DNA of 64,000 nt from Punica granatum (GCF_007655135.1 NC_045131.1:26458001-26522000); one strand, 5' to 3'; shown: positions 36,080 through 49,347, counted from the first letter of the stretch. Translations and numbers: made by a program. Notes: generated from the letters alone by a model not told the origin.

Positions 36080-36339
36080 GTGAAGGAGCAATAAATCAAA
36101 AGCTAAGGATTTACCGAGAACGCTTAGGTAGAAGCTCCTCAATGAAGGAATAAGAGACTCTCGTGAGAGTACTCTAGGTTACTATATACATGTAGGTATG
36201 TCTTCGAAAAAATATAATAAAGTACGTTCCAACACATTTTAATACAACTAAGGAACTAATATCACCAATGATTTTATCCCGTGAATTTTACATGTATGTC
36301 TTCATATATCAATTATCATTTTTTATTTTATATTCTTCC

Positions 36340-36468
36340 GCTCCGTTTGGTTTCGCAGTTAAAATCACAAAAATTTTAACTTTAACTTTAACTCAACACA
36401 CTATACAATCATTTGTCATTTTCCACAGTGAAAATCAAAGTTACTTTAACTCTGAAACCAAACGCATC
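36340..36468. mobile_element. Short MITE, copy 1
   Basis: Terminal inverted repeats GCTCCGTTTGGTTTCGCAG and complement of GATGCGTTTGGTTTCAGAG. A second copy is at 45434-45624. No convincing target duplication, so the superfamily is open. Confidence 0.7.
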
Positions 36469-37256
36469 ATTCATATTTGAAATGATCAATTTTCAAGAAT
36501 AGGGACATTTTTCAATTATTAAATCCAATTCCAAAGAATGATTTTCAATAAAATTAGAGTAACTTAAGAAAAATAGAGTAATCTCCAGTTAAAAGTTAGA
36601 ATTAGTTGTTCAACAGAATTTTGCAACTAATTGTTTTATTCACTTCATAAATTTCTTGTACAAATTCGAATTACGCGTGCTTTCAAAATATATAATATAA
36701 TGACATACCGAGATTAAATATTTAAATTTAATGTTTATTTATCAAGTAAGTTCCTAAAGGTTGATGGCTTGATAATATATATAATTTTTAACAAAATAAA
36801 GTGCATGAGTATACCCTTAATCTAGAGAAATTATTATGGTGAATATTCGTCACGGTATCATCTTATGTGGTTAAACAGTCATTTTGTGGTTAGTACTTGT
36901 GAGGCAAAAATATGTTGTAACAAATCAAGCAATATATCAACATTTGTTACATCCCATTTTAGTTTTCGTGATTATTAGGAAACAGAGAATTTAGATATCA
37001 ATGAAGGATCCTCGATATCTTTCGAGGAGGAAAAAAAAAAAAAGAAGATTACTAGGAACAGAGAAGGATTTACCACTTTAAAAATCTATTTTTTTCACAT
37101 TTTTTAGTTTTGATTTAAAAAAATTAAACAAAAAATGGGGGAAAAGAAAATTGGAAAAAGCTACTCGGCTCCTTGCTTGACTTCTATCTATTGAGCAAAA
37201 CCCCTAATAAACCCCCAGCCCACAATCAGTCTGACAGAGGCTACAGAGCGTCAGCG

Positions 37257-37646
37257 ATGTCGGCCGCCACAGCCGCCCGGTCCTTACTACGCTCCGCCGC
37301 GACCAGAACCACCGCCAGCGTCGGGAGAGCCGCCGGCTCGGCCTCGAAGTCGAATCCTGCCCGCTCTGCATTTCGCGTCTCAGCTCAGAAGCCCCTTCCT
37401 CATCGCATCTTCAGGCAAGAGACTATTGTCACACAAGATCTCACATCTCCATCTCAGTACCACTAACCCTAGCTCAACATTGAAAATTCGCGATTTTTAC
37501 GCTGATTTCTTTCTTCCGATGAAGGTCGCCGGTGGAGATGAGCAGCTGCGTGGAGTCGATGCTTCCGTACCACACAGCCACCGCCTCCGCGTTGCTCACT
37601 TCGATGCTCTCCGTCTCTCGCCGCACCTACGGGTGGACTCCTGAAG
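37257..37646 (+). CDS. NUCLEAR FUSION DEFECTIVE 6-like protein, first two coding exons
   Basis: Exon 1 (37257-37414) encodes an Arg/Ser/Ala-rich transit-peptide-like start ([18 protein letters not shown]) ending KPLPHRIFR. Exon 2 (37525-37646) continues [20 protein letters not shown], then [19 protein letters not shown]. The join is exact in frame only with a GC donor (CAG|GCAAGA at 37415) and a GAAG acceptor, giving a 110-nt GC-AG intron. Exon 2 ends at a GT donor (37647, phase 1). NFD6-type proteins are short (about 90-110 residues) organellar proteins; Arabidopsis NFD6 is needed for polar nuclear fusion. The terminal exon is not settled: acceptors at about 38085 (adds I, stop), 38113 (adds LGIRFST, stop) and 39507 (adds A, stop) all give short tails, and such tails vary by isoform in this family. 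Confidence 0.88.
37415..37524 (+). other. GC-AG intron of the NFD6-like gene
   Basis: The donor is CAG|GCAAGA and the acceptor GATGAAG. No GT inside the window 37415-37460 restores the conserved FRSPVEM junction. Extended GCAAG-type donors are typical of genuine GC-AG introns. Confidence 0.8.
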
Positions 37647-40260
37647 GTATTTCCTCTGTTCTAATTCAAAGTCCTATTTTCCCTTTCGCTTAAGTCTGCC
37701 ATTGTTTGTTTGTGAATAACCTCTTTATGTAATTTTGTTTGGAGAATTCAATGGTGTTCGATTCGATTGATTTCGTTGATGGTTTTATTGACGCTGAAAT
37801 GTTAACTCCAAACACGCTGAAGATGAATTAATAGATGGGAGAATGAAGCTTTTGCAGCCAATTCTGGGACTAGGTTGAAGCCTAAGCTTTTAGGAGAGCG
37901 CTCAACCGCATATGACAGTTGTGTTGATAATTATTAGAAGATCAACTGAAAGTTTGGTCCTTTAAGTTTGATTGCGCGGGTTTGCCCTTAGTTGTTCTCG
38001 TAGGTTATGGGGTTCTGACAGAGCATTCGTGTGTGTCTTCTAATAGTTGTGATTGCTGATCAATTAATATCATTTTTTCGCTAGGTATCTAGGAGAGTGG
38101 GTGGACTTGCAGGACTTGGAATAAGGTTTTCTACTTAAAATGAGTATGGCCCTTAACTTTAACCTACGTGTTGTACCATGTTTTTCATACCAAGATAGAC
38201 GAGAAAATATAGTATTTTGTCTACTTCATATTAGGTTGGGTGTATTTAGCTGTGTCCATTGATTGGCTTAGTGTTGATGCTAGTAACTTAGTGCAGTCTT
38301 TGTGAAAGCTTGTTTCCTTTGAAGCATCTTCCTTATGGTTTACTTGTCCGTCTCATTCCTTATTGAAAAGAAATCTGCTAAAGATCTTAATTATTTGTTT
38401 GAAAATGTTTCGGATCTTAGATCAGATGTTTTCTATGAGATTTCTCTGAAGTAGTCCTGAAACACTTTTTAGTTCTTGTCTATCGAGATGCTCACTTTCC
38501 TTGATTGGGCATCCCTGCTTCTCTCCTCTTTCTGCCCACCTTCATGGCCAACTCAAAATAAGAAAGTGAATGAAATGTCACTCCTTTTGTAGGGAAGGAG
38601 AAGACTAGATGAAGCTGGAATGAACAACTCTCCAGTAATTTGGACCTCTTTTTAGGATCAATTTTTCATCGTGGATCTGTTTTTCCTTGAAGTTGTGCTG
38701 AATTGTCATTTTGAAACTTGTATTAAGTGCTATGTTACCCTGGCCTGTGTAAAGGAATGTTATGTTGGACTTTCATTGCAATCTTCAACATGCTGAGCAC
38801 ATGCTCAGCTATACATAACGTACTGCCAATTAATCCTCTGTCATTTGATTGTCCGGTGAAAGAAATTACTTCATAGATTGCAATGTTTAGACCTTGCTAA
38901 AGCTCGCTTGAGATCTTTATGGATAGAAAGAGTGATACATAACTAAGTGGGAGAACTTAAGATGAGTCTTAACATTCTATATGTCTTGCTTCAGAACCTG
39001 GGGGCAACCTATTTTTAACTTGTAACAAGGACATAATTTCTCGTTATTTGGTTTTCTTAACATGATTTATCCTTTACATTTGTTCTCTCTTCAGAATTAA
39101 GATTGCAATAACAGCACTCGTTTTTTACTCAGATTCCAATGATGATGTATAATGAATGTCGGGAAGGGTCAGCAAGGTTCATGTACATGAGCTCTAAGAC
39201 AAGGTGGTGAAACCAATTCCGAGACTAGGATTTAGATTTTCCTCTTTTCTTTTACCTGAAAAGACACGATTAAATCGGAATGATTTAGAATAAAATGACC
39301 TCCATGTTTGGATGATATTCATAGAACTAGATGAGATATGGATATCTTGTTTAGATAAAATGATCCTAACCATAGTGACCAATATTAGCACTTCGCGGCG
39401 TTGATTCTTGTGATCTGATTCAATATATGTTTCCTTTAATTCTCACTATCTTTCTAAATTTTGCTTTTACTCTTGTTTTTGAAATGTTACATTGGATTGT
39501 TTTAGCAGGTGCATGATAATGTCATGTAGGAACATAAGTGATTGGCCTCTACAGTACCTTCGGTTAAGAACAGCTTTGGTTTTTCTCTGCTGTAGATGGA
39601 TGATCTTTTGTTGTTCGACGGAGAATGGTCGTAGTATTGATCAAGTCAGTGGACATTACAAGACTTTGCTTACTCATGTCTTCAGAGATTTGATGCCCAT
39701 AACAGGAAGTAGGATCAGAAGAATAATTCCCTTGTTATGTACTTTTTAAAATTATGGTTCGGATTGGTTGGTTGTGGACCAGTCCTCCTTTTCTGTTTTA
39801 CTACGGTTTTCTTACGTCGTAATTGTGATTTTTCTAGAACTATATATCTACTTCGTTGCAATTTTCGTAAGGTACTTCATTGCAATTTTACCTGTCATTT
39901 GGGATCAGAACAGCTTATGGTCAAGTGTTTTCAACTGTTTCTGTTATTGATCTAAATCTTAAGAATCGGGAGATTCCTGGGCGGTGGCCAGTGGGGGCTT
40001 GGGACCGGCCACTAGCCCCCCGATAAAGGTCGTTGGCAGCACCGGGTGTTGCCAGCAACCTCAATCCTGGGGTTGGTGGGCGGTGTCGAGCCCCACCCGC
40101 CCCTCCTCCATTATTCGTGTTGTCGATATTCTCTTTATTTGATTTATTTGTTCAGTTGTTCTTCGAAATTAATTTATTTCTAAGGATTTAAAAGAGTAAA
40201 TAGAGGCAAATTTGCCGTTCACATCCTACTTATGTTATATATCTTTGTCATGTTCCACAC
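37647..40260 (+). other. Probable introns and 3' part of the NFD6-like gene
   Basis: T-rich, intron-like sequence with several usable acceptors (see the gene entry). A GC-rich patch at 39975-40110, with inverted GGCCAGTGGGGGC / GGCCACTAGCCCCC segments, resembles foldback-element cores. I see no other gene; ORFs at 39492-39955 rest on non-ATG starts or are not protein-like. Confidence 0.4.
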
Positions 40261-40539
40261 ATACGTCTGGGATATCAAATGTTCATCCAATTTCTAATCT
40301 TGTTTGGTGGTCGGCTTGGCCCTGACTGCGAGGAACTTTCGGTTGACTCTAAATCTCGACCTCGCAGGCAAGGTCTGCCAATTAGATTTGTCATTGAGCT
40401 ACAATCTCAATTTTCATATTATTTTAATGCCATCCTAATAAAATATACTTTCTCATCACATGGACTAAACATAGCCTAACAGTGTGATAGATAAAACACG
40501 ACTGGGATTTTATCATTTTACAGTTGAAAAAAAGGTTTG

Positions 40540-43500
40540 TAGTACGCTCCTTGTGGTTCGGGATTGTGGATCCTCCGAGGTCGTGTGGACCCTGAAGGAG
40601 TCAAGAAATCGGTCGCTCTGCTCGGAAGTGGTCTAAGGAGAACTTCCACGTTTCGACTTGAGTCGTTTCAAGTCGGGCTCATATTCGAGTTAGGACACGT
40701 GAGTCCTCCCTAGATGTCTATGTTACGCGTACCATGTGTTTCGGTATTTTATTAAGATGTGAGTTTTGAAAAGGGTATGGCTATCAGTTCATGATCTATC
40801 GACGTGATTACAGATCATTAGTCGATTTGTGCAATTTATCAGAAAAGTCGAGTGGATTTATTTGCTGAGTGAAACATCCTGATTACTATATGTGCAGAAT
40901 TAATTAAATTGAATGAATTTGTTGAATGCTTTAGATTTGTGGGTTTCAGATCATCGAATCAATCTTGGGTAGATCGCCCGAATGGGATCCTAATCCTCGA
41001 CCGTTTTAATCTTTGAAAACGACTCGTGACACAAAGACTGTGACAAGTCCTCACAAGCCAAGGAGGCTTGGCCAAGGGATGGTCGAGAGCCCCTTGGGCC
41101 TTTATGGGCCCGCAACGGTCTTCATGATCCGAGTCCATGCATATTGCTTAATATTAACGGGTTAAAGGTGTGAATTATCGTCAAATTAATGTCAACGTGG
41201 GGAATAAGACTACAAACAAATCGAGAAATGAAATTAAATCGGGAAAGGAAGACCACCACTTGACTTGAGATGGGTCAAGGAGCTCTCGGCCACTTCCCCA
41301 AGGAAATGGCTTAGAGACCCATTGACTCGCCACGAGTCTCGTGTGGTCTCCTTACCCCGACTTTGATCATTTCTTGCATATTCCACTCATCAAACACGAG
41401 AATAACAAACGTACACGAGGCCGGTACTTCCATGATAACGGGAAATACATGCAAAAACATAAACATGCTTAAAACACAATATTGGACGGAATCAATAAAA
41501 CGACACTGGCACGGGAAACGAGGTAACATGAAAACATGGGAAACGATTGGTATAAAAGAGGAGGAGGTTGTTGGGTTTGGGAGAGCCAAAGAGGCTCTCG
41601 ACCACCTCCCTTAGAATGTGGCCGAGAGGCCTCTATGGCTCTCTCAAGTCGGAGCAGTCTCTTTAACCTCGACTTCGACCTCTTCCCATCATGCTAACAC
41701 ATAACATGTCATTAAATGATCATGCAAGTAAATTAAAAGCATTTCTAAACAAAAACAAGCATTAAGTCAGTCTGGTACCGCTTTATCTCCCCACAAAGCT
41801 TGGAAACTAAAAGTTTAGCTCCCCTAAGTCGAGAGAACGTTACACCTACGTCTTGGGACGTGAAGGAAAGCTTGCTGGCTCGATGGAGATGCAAGAGAGT
41901 CGGGTGACCCGGTTGAGCCGAGAGAGAGCTCGGCTGGAGAGGAAACTAGGCGCAGCTGTAGGGGGACGTGCATGGTGGCCGAGGCTATTGAGGGACCCCT
42001 ATGCAAGACTAAAGGCGGCGCGTAAGTTGGTGGGCTGTTAAGTGACCTGCCTGGGTGAGAGACTCGAGGAAGGAGGGGGAGATCTGATAGAGGCTGAGGA
42101 GCTTCGGGAGACAGCTGTGCACGGTGGAAGGGCTTTTGGCCCGGGACCTCCTTGTCACAAGAAAGACATAAGGCCGCAGGTGGTTTTCAGCGATGGTAGG
42201 CACAACTCACCAAAGTTGTATAGGAAGGAAGCTCGATGAGAAATCAGGAAGACTTGTTGTAGGCGCTACTGATCAGGGCTGAAACGGGGTTGTGGGAGTC
42301 TTCAAATGAAGAAAATAAAGTCACAAATGGACTCGAGAGGTCGAAAACATGTGAGATACATGGTTTGTTTCAAGTTTAGGTCGGGTCGGGAGGCGATTGC
42401 GGGAAAATCGAGTGATTTACAGACAAATTGTAGCCGGTTTTAGCCTTGGGAAGTGGCTGGATAGGATTGGCCGAATTCTGGAAATTCTAATGAGTTCGAG
42501 AGGATTTGAGAGCTTGGGAGAAGTATAGAGATAAGGGTTTGTAGAGAGTGGAATAGCTCTTGCAATTAGGGCATATATATGTGTGCTAATGATGCAAGCT
42601 AATCAAGATTATAGGAGATTAAAGGAGGGCAGACGACATTTTTTTTTATTGGTGACGAGAGAACTAGATCCATATATTGTGGGAAAGAAGAGATGAAACA
42701 GATTTGATGGGGCACTTTGGTCTTAAAGATATGGAGCAAACTTGCATAAATTGAGGAAAAGGAGAAGAAGAGGGTAGCCAATGGTGGTCGACCATGGTTT
42801 GGAGCCACGGGTCCCACAGGCATGCTTGAGGTGTCGGGGAAGCTCAGGTCTCGGTCAGTTGAGTGCTTGAGTTTTGTGAACCGAATGGACGACGTATTGC
42901 CGATGTCGGCAAGGAAAGGATTCCAATGAGCCTAATATCAACATGCTTTGCTTGGACCAATGACTTGAGGGCCTGAACGCTCGGGAGTCAGTTTTGTTCG
43001 ATTCGAGTGATCTGAATAAAGTTAATTGTTTATGTTGACTTTTCATGTGTATGTGTTCTGCGCCTGTCGTTTTGATATGCTTTGTCGTTGGGGTGGAACA
43101 ATTGACTCCACGGCCTCCGCTACAAACGATAAACCGAATATGACATAAGGATCTACAATCGGACTTCTTTAACTATTTCCTAAGTGTCTCGAAGTTCCCG
43201 AAGACCACAATGTTCTCCATTTGCCTAAAACAGAACCCAAAAATTTGTCGGATGGCATTTGAGATCATTATGGAGTTACTCGAGAAACTTGGATAATTGG
43301 TGTAGTCCGAGTTGAAATGACCTCCCTGGTCCCTAGGGTCGCTGGAACTAGCCGAGAGAGACCTCAAGTGCTAACATTTCGCCAGACGAGCCCCTGACTT
43401 GAGAATCTCGTTGATAGGGCTCATTTTTCCACTCGGGAGTCACTTGGGAGACCTGAATGACTTGTGCAATCTGATCTGACATGACCTCCCTGGTCTTTGG

Positions 43501-43590
43501 AATCCCTGGGATTGGCCGGGCCTGATCTCAGGTATTAATATTTTGCTTGACAGGTCATTGGTTCGAGACTCTCTATGAAAGGGCTCATTT
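40540..43590. repeat. Degraded retroelement-like sequence without domains
   Basis: This 3-kb stretch is GC-richer than its flanks and is full of imperfect internal repeats: GGAGCTCTCGGCCAC-type at about 41280 and 41590, and a ~150-bp direct repeat (TGACCTCCCTGGTC... to AGGGCTCATTT) at 43325 and 43480. It runs directly into the copia remnant. It may be long LTR or LARD sequence. No protein domain was found, so the class is a guess. Confidence 0.35.
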
Positions 43591-43594
43591 GTTC

Positions 43595-44812
43595 CTACGC
43601 GAAAGGCGAAGATGATTTCCGGAGATCAGTATGAAGCAAGTCTAATGATTTTTCGTCAAATGACTATTCTTCAATTGTATTTTCATGGAAATATGGACAA
43701 GAAACTCTATGGAAAATGGTGGCCCAATTCGATGTTGTCTAAGGGGAAATTCGCTACTGATTTGTTCCTTTACGGTTTCCAACATTCTAAGGCAAATCAT
43801 TCTCTTTTCACTCTCTAGTGTTAATACTTTCCTCGCAGTTCTCGTATACGTTGATGATATGATCCCCGTGGGCAACAACCCGAGGCATTTCGATTAGTTT
43901 AAGTACTCTCTTAATTAGTGCTTTCTCATCAAGGATCTCGATCATTTATCCTATTTTTTGGGGATCGAAGTTTTTCCTGAGTCAAAGGAAATATGCGCTG
44001 GATATTCTTACTGAGTTTGGCACGCTGGGTTCCAAGCCTGCTCATTTCCCTATGGAGTAACAACATCATCTTTCTCAGGGTAGTGGCGAACCAATTTCTG
44101 ATCCCGGCCAGTACGGTCTCCTCATCGGTCGTCTGCTGTGTTTGTCCATCACCAAGCCTGAACTCAATTATCCTATCCACATTTTGTCACAGTTCTTACA
44201 AGATCTCGGACAGGGTCACTAGGACGCAACTATATGGGTCCTGTAGTATCTCAAGCAATCCCCAGGTCAAAGTATCTTTTTACGGCCTACTTCATTGTCT
44301 TTGACAGCTACTGCGATGCAGATTGGGCAAGCCGTCCCATAACTCGACGCTCCATGACAGGTTATTTTGTTACTCTGGGTGGTAGTCCTATCTCTAGGAG
44401 GACTAAGAAGCAAACCATGGTTTCCAAGTCGTTCGCCGAAACTGAGTATCATGCCAAGGCTGCTATTGTCAATGAACTATTGTAGCTTCACAGCCTCCTT
44501 GGTTCTTTGGACATTTCACATAGGGTCCCATGACACTATTTCATGATAATCTGGCCGCTATGCATATTGCATCCAATCCGGTATTCCACGAGCGCCCTAA
44601 ACATATTGAGATAGATTGTCATCTTGATCGGCAACATATAAGCTCTAGAACTATTGCTACCTCTCACGTCTCCACGCGCCTGCAACTAGCAGATATTTTC
44701 ACCAATGCACTTGGTCGTGATCGCTTCCACTTTCTCCTCCGCAAGTTGGGATTCGGAATCATTATTTTCCAACTTGAGGAGAAGTGTTATAGAAGATTTT
44801 CTTCTCATTAAT
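43595..44812 (+). pseudogene. Ty1/copia polymerase remnant (RT end and RNase H)
   Basis: Pieces in three frames: YGFQHSKANHSLFT, LVYVDDMIPVGN (the YVDD catalytic block of copia RT), [30 protein letters not shown], then RNase [21 protein letters not shown] (CDADWA), [51 protein letters not shown] and [11 protein letters not shown]. There are multiple stops and frameshifts. Gag, protease, integrase and most of RT are missing upstream. Confidence 0.92.
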
Positions 44813-44975
44813 GTAGATTATGTAATTATTCTATGTACCGTACATTGCTTAGGCCGTATATCTTACTTGCTTATTTTAGGACATCTTTCCTTAATTTTTC
44901 TTAGTCTATGATGTGTACGTATTGACTCATTCGTTCAATGGAAATTAACTCTTTCAGCCTCAATTAGATTTGATT
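44785..44975 (+). mobile_element. Start of copia 3' LTR, right end unclear
   Basis: The purine tract TTGAGGAGAAG is followed at 44785 by TGTTATAGAAG, as at a copia polypurine tract/LTR junction, directly after the RNase H remnant. No CA terminus or target duplication could be fixed, so the right limit is approximate. Confidence 0.6.
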
Positions 44976-45237
44976 CTTTTTTAAAAATATTTTAATTTTT
45001 ATAATCTAAAAATAACATCTCTTACAACCTAATTAGCCCCTTCCCTTTTTCCCGCAACAAGGAAAACAAAACCAAAAACAATTCACCTACCTCATTGATT
45101 CAATTGGCCTTTTTGCATTTGAATATCGCAGGAACTTTCCTTAAACGATCAACTTAAATATCGTCAGAATTTATCCTTTTTTAATTTTAAATTTTCATCG
45201 GAAGCTTGGTACGCACTTTTCAAAAAACTCGCAGTGT

Positions 45238-45262
45238 AAACTGACATAAAAAATAGATAATA

Positions 45263-45298
<36 letters not shown>

Positions 45299-45325
45299 TC
45301 AAAACTGACATAAAAATAGATAATA

Positions 45326-45361
<36 letters not shown>

Positions 45362-45362
45362 T
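45238..45362. repeat. Duplicated (TTA)n microsatellite
   Basis: A unit made of ACTGACATAAAAA-ATAGATAATATA plus a long (TTA)n run and ATTCATC occurs twice in tandem. Confidence 0.9.
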
Positions 45363-45433
45363 CGATTTGTTTTGGATTAGGCTACTTCCGCAGTTTGTGC
45401 TGTATATTATATTCCCAATTAGGAAGGCTTTAA

Positions 45434-45624
45434 GCTCCGTTTGGTTTCGCAGTTAAAATCACAAAAATTTTAACTTTAACTTTAACTCAACACACTACAC
45501 AACAAAAATACACATTTTCCAAGTAAAAAATTTTAACTTTAACTTAACTCAACACAATACACAATCATTTGTCATTTTCCACAATCAAAATCAAAGTTAC
45601 TTTAATTCTGAAATCAAACGCACC
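45434..45624. mobile_element. Short MITE, copy 2
   Basis: The first 65 bp are almost identical to the copy at 36340. It is longer because an internal TTTTAACTTTAACTTAACTC segment is repeated. The right end AAATCAAACGCACC has drifted from the inverted repeat. Confidence 0.7.
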
Positions 45625-46653
45625 ATATTCACCTCAAAAGATCCATTTCAATAGCATTATGGGAATTTATCTTTGGTGTAATTTTTGAATTCAGATCCTT
45701 ATTGGAAACTTCTACTTACTTTAAAATATTTATAATATAAAGTGACCAAAAATAGAGATTATACTATATAAAATCATTAATAATAATAATATTATTATTT
45801 TTAAAAAAATGGGGATGAGCTGAGCTGCCGGCTCCATTTCAATCATGAGCCTCAGGCTGCGGCTTTCCCAGGTCAAGCGGCGTATTACCCGAATGTGCCG
45901 ACAACTTTTGTTCAGCCGATCTCCTAGCAAATCTTCTCTTCCAAGTTTCTCTATTATTAATTAATTAATTAAATTTCTTATTCTTTTTTGGCCAAAAAAA
46001 AGGATAATATCGTTTTCCCATTTTTTTAATTCTTCTCGGGATGAGAAACAAAGCAAAGAGAAACAAATCAGTCCGTCTGTCAAACTGCCTACCAACAATG
46101 GATAAACTTTGAATCTAATCCCCCCGCCGGCTCACAATCCGACGGTGGGCCCACGAGGAGACCTCAAAGGTGCCGCCATCTGCCCCAACTTTTCTCGTCC
46201 CTGCTATCTGCCCCTTGGATTGGACGAATCATCCCTTTCACTTGCTATTAAGATTAGATCTTGTCACACGACAATATCCCAACATTTACCGAGAAACATT
46301 CCAATCCTCGTATAGCCGTTACGTCCATTTTTCGCAAACCCAAATGGTTTGACTTAGGGCTTGTGTCAGTACTTTACCGATCTCTTTTATATGAGTTCGA
46401 ATCCCTCTTTAGTCATATATAAACCTCGAGCTAATTTATTCGTTCCCGTGAATTCGCACGGTGTTTTAGTCCGATTGAGGAAATTAGTAGAACAGAAGTA
46501 GGATATTCCTTGTTAGCTAAAATAAATCAATTTTTCGCACGCTAAAGCTCGATAAGAAAATGGATAGATTTGACGGTTAGAAGAGATCGTCAACAATCCA
46601 ATCCCATAAGAGATTAAATAGTCTTCCTCGAACCTTGCATATTATTAAATTTA

Positions 46654-47040
46654 GAGTAATTAGCACACATATATAACGTTACTTGGTTTTTTAACCAAAT
46701 TTTGCAAAGACATCAAAAATTGTATGTGAGATATCCTGTGATTTTGTTCTAACGTCAAATTTAACATGTTATTTCCCCCCAGTTTTAATGAAAAATATCA
46801 ACGTGGCAAGCTAACATGACAATCTCTGGAAGTGCGACCTTTCTATTGGGATTTACAAGGGTGGTTACATTGGCATACTATGTAGAAATTTTCATTAATT
46901 TTGGATAAAAAATAACAACGTGCTAGATTTGTGCTAGATTTGACATAAAAAAAACGAAATCACATGCTATCGTAGGCAATTTTGTGTTAAATTTGACAGA
47001 AAAGGTCAAATCACGTAATACATAATGTGGTTATTTATTC
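46654..47040. mobile_element. Foldback MITE, Mutator-like
   Basis: Diverged inverted arms (GAGTAATTAGCACACAT at the left, complement of GAATAAATAACCACAT at the right, with GTGATTT and GTCAAATTTAACA in both) and the exact 9-bp duplication TTAAATTTA (46645-46653, 47041-47049). Confidence 0.8.
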
Positions 47041-47349
47041 TTAAATTTATTAAATTAATTATCAATATAAGTATATAAGATAAAGAGCCTAAGAAAAAAC
47101 TCTACAATAGCTTCTAAGATAAGAACTCAGCTTCTTATATTTGTGATTTTTCGATTGCTAAAATGAAAGCTATTGACTAAACAATTTTAGATATGATCAA
47201 TACTAATTATTCTAAATAATTTCTTTTAAAATCTCAAATAGAAGAGGAAAAGACAGGAAAAATAAGCAGTCACAAATTAAATGCATGCTTACCGCTGGCA
47301 CCATGATCGCCATCAACTAGTTAAAATCAAGTATGAAAATAAAAAAAAA

Positions 47350-47500
47350 GGTGTAGGACAATGGCGTACGCCCTCACCTTATAATCTAGGGGTTATAGGT
47401 TTGATACCTAGTAGAATTACCCGTGACTCTTTATTAAATATTAGAATATATATTGCATTATATTAGGTACATAGCCTCCCTAATAACAAAAAAAAAATCA
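47350..47500 (+). mobile_element. tRNA-derived SINE, family 2, with tail
   Basis: GGTGTAGGACAATGGCGTAC (A box) and TTATAGGTTTGATACCTAG (B box) with an A10 tail near 47490. Same family as the fragment at 12215. Confidence 0.6.
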
Positions 47501-47872
47501 AGTTAGAAAAATCTATATCCATCTTTGCCAAACGCTAATAAGAAGAATCATGAGAGATTTTGCCATAGGAATGTACGCTAATTCTGCTAATATGAGAAAT
47601 GGAAATTTAAAACGACACCCCGCTCCCGAGTCCTGCCTCATATCTTTGCTTAGATTTCTCTTTCTATATCTTGAACCCTGGTTACTGGTTAGGCCAACAT
47701 TAATTATTATATTATTCTCATTAATTCAATCACATTTTATGGATTTCTTAGGTCATATTAGGAATTAATATTTAATTTTGTCTGCCCAAAAAATAATATT
47801 TGATTTTATATGTGAAATAATTTTATATGGTTTTTCACCATGAGTCGTTCGGAGGAACCAAAAAGGAAAACA

Positions 47873-47910
<38 letters not shown>

Positions 47911-49338
47911 ATGGATTAGTTGAGGAAGTTTACTAGTACTAGTCAAAGGCTCAAAGTTGAAAGTAACAAAATGATGATCATTATTTGAAATAACGTATAT
48001 GCAATATAATCTCAATAACTAATGTGAGAAACGGATTTCATATCACTGGTTGCTCCATGTAATAGGTAATATAATCTGTAAAATTTTGTATATCTTGTTT
48101 TATTGATTATACTATATATACTATTAATATTAAGCAACTAATCCGCAAATATTAATTTTAACTAATTTCGATATACATATATATCAACACATACAATAGT
48201 ACTTTTTTTTTATATCATAACTATTACGTACTTAAATTATCAAATCTTTGGACTTAATAAGATCATTGCTCGAATAAAAATGCTATATTGCATTAAAAAA
48301 AAAAAAGAAAGAGGAAAGAAAACTTAACAACGATCACAACAATAACGAAGTGCACCAACAGCAAATTCTATTTTGTAAAAAAACACTTGGTGATATACCA
48401 GTAACTGAAAAGTTTATTATTAAAAAGAAAATTCTAACCTTAATCGCTTAAATTAGTACATAAATGCATCCGACACGCTATTCTTTTCCGTGCAAAATAC
48501 TCGAATAAAATTTATTTTTTAATAAATAAATATATAAAATATAGAGAGGACTGTGAGAGAACGTAAAATATTGAGAGGAGATGGAGAGAGAGCGGCGGAA
48601 ACAGAGATTTTCTTGGAGCAATATATTAACATATAATTAATAACGAAGGGTAAATTAGGAAAGTGAAAGCTAACCAAATGCTGAGGTTTTAAATTATGGA
48701 AAGCATTGATGCAAGCAAATCCCTTCATACAAAGGTACTCGCCATTGTTTCCGATTCATTACTTTCGATAAGAGTATTTTCCGAGTTAATTAAGTACATC
48801 TTATAAAAGCAAGTTCATGTGCTTCCGCCATTGTTTCACGTGGAAAATGCTCATATTCGTACACATGTCTTCATCTTATAAATGGATATTGTTCAGCACG
48901 AGAGCGCCATATTACCTGTGGCAGTAATTACCATTTTCCGACCCGAACAACTCGATGTTGAAGTAAGATTAAGGACATTCAACACAACATTAAACAACGT
49001 TCTTAACCAAGAGATATTTTTCTTAATAACCAAGATTTTGTAATAATAATATATACAAATTGACAAAAAAAAATTACAAGAAAAGCAGAGAGGGGGAGGG
49101 AGGATAGTGATAACCTCACCTGCACCGGACGCAATCACTGCGCAATAAATTCCAAGGCACAGCCGTCTGTTGATGATGATGATGATGATGACGATGACAG
49201 CCACGTCATCATTAATACCACCCCATTACTATATTGCCACCTCGCTCCCCCGCAGCCGCCCGCCATCCCCCCAGTCAAACTCCTCGTTGACCGCTCCCCT
49301 CCCGAATTCCTCGCCGATCTTTTCACCCCCGCACTACT
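47500..49338. other. Intergenic and distal promoter of the ERF gene
   Basis: AT-rich with a (TA)n tract at 47876-47906 and a (GAT)n tract at 49170-49195. No gene supported. Confidence 0.4.
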
Positions 49339-49347
49339 CTATAAAAC
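49339..49347 (+). promoter_or_regulatory. TATA box of the ERF gene
   Basis: CTATAAAAC lies 77 bp before the chosen ATG, in a C/T-rich context typical of plant core promoters. Its position argues that the open frame extending upstream of 49416 is not coding. Confidence 0.8.

Noticed and set aside
37415..37466. Continuation of the NFD6-like exon 1 ORF to 37466
   Set aside because: Reads into the GC-AG intron; the conserved family sequence resumes only at 37525.
39492..39749. 85-residue ORF downstream of the NFD6-like exons
   Set aside because: Begins at TTG and is out of phase with the exon 2 donor; not protein-like.
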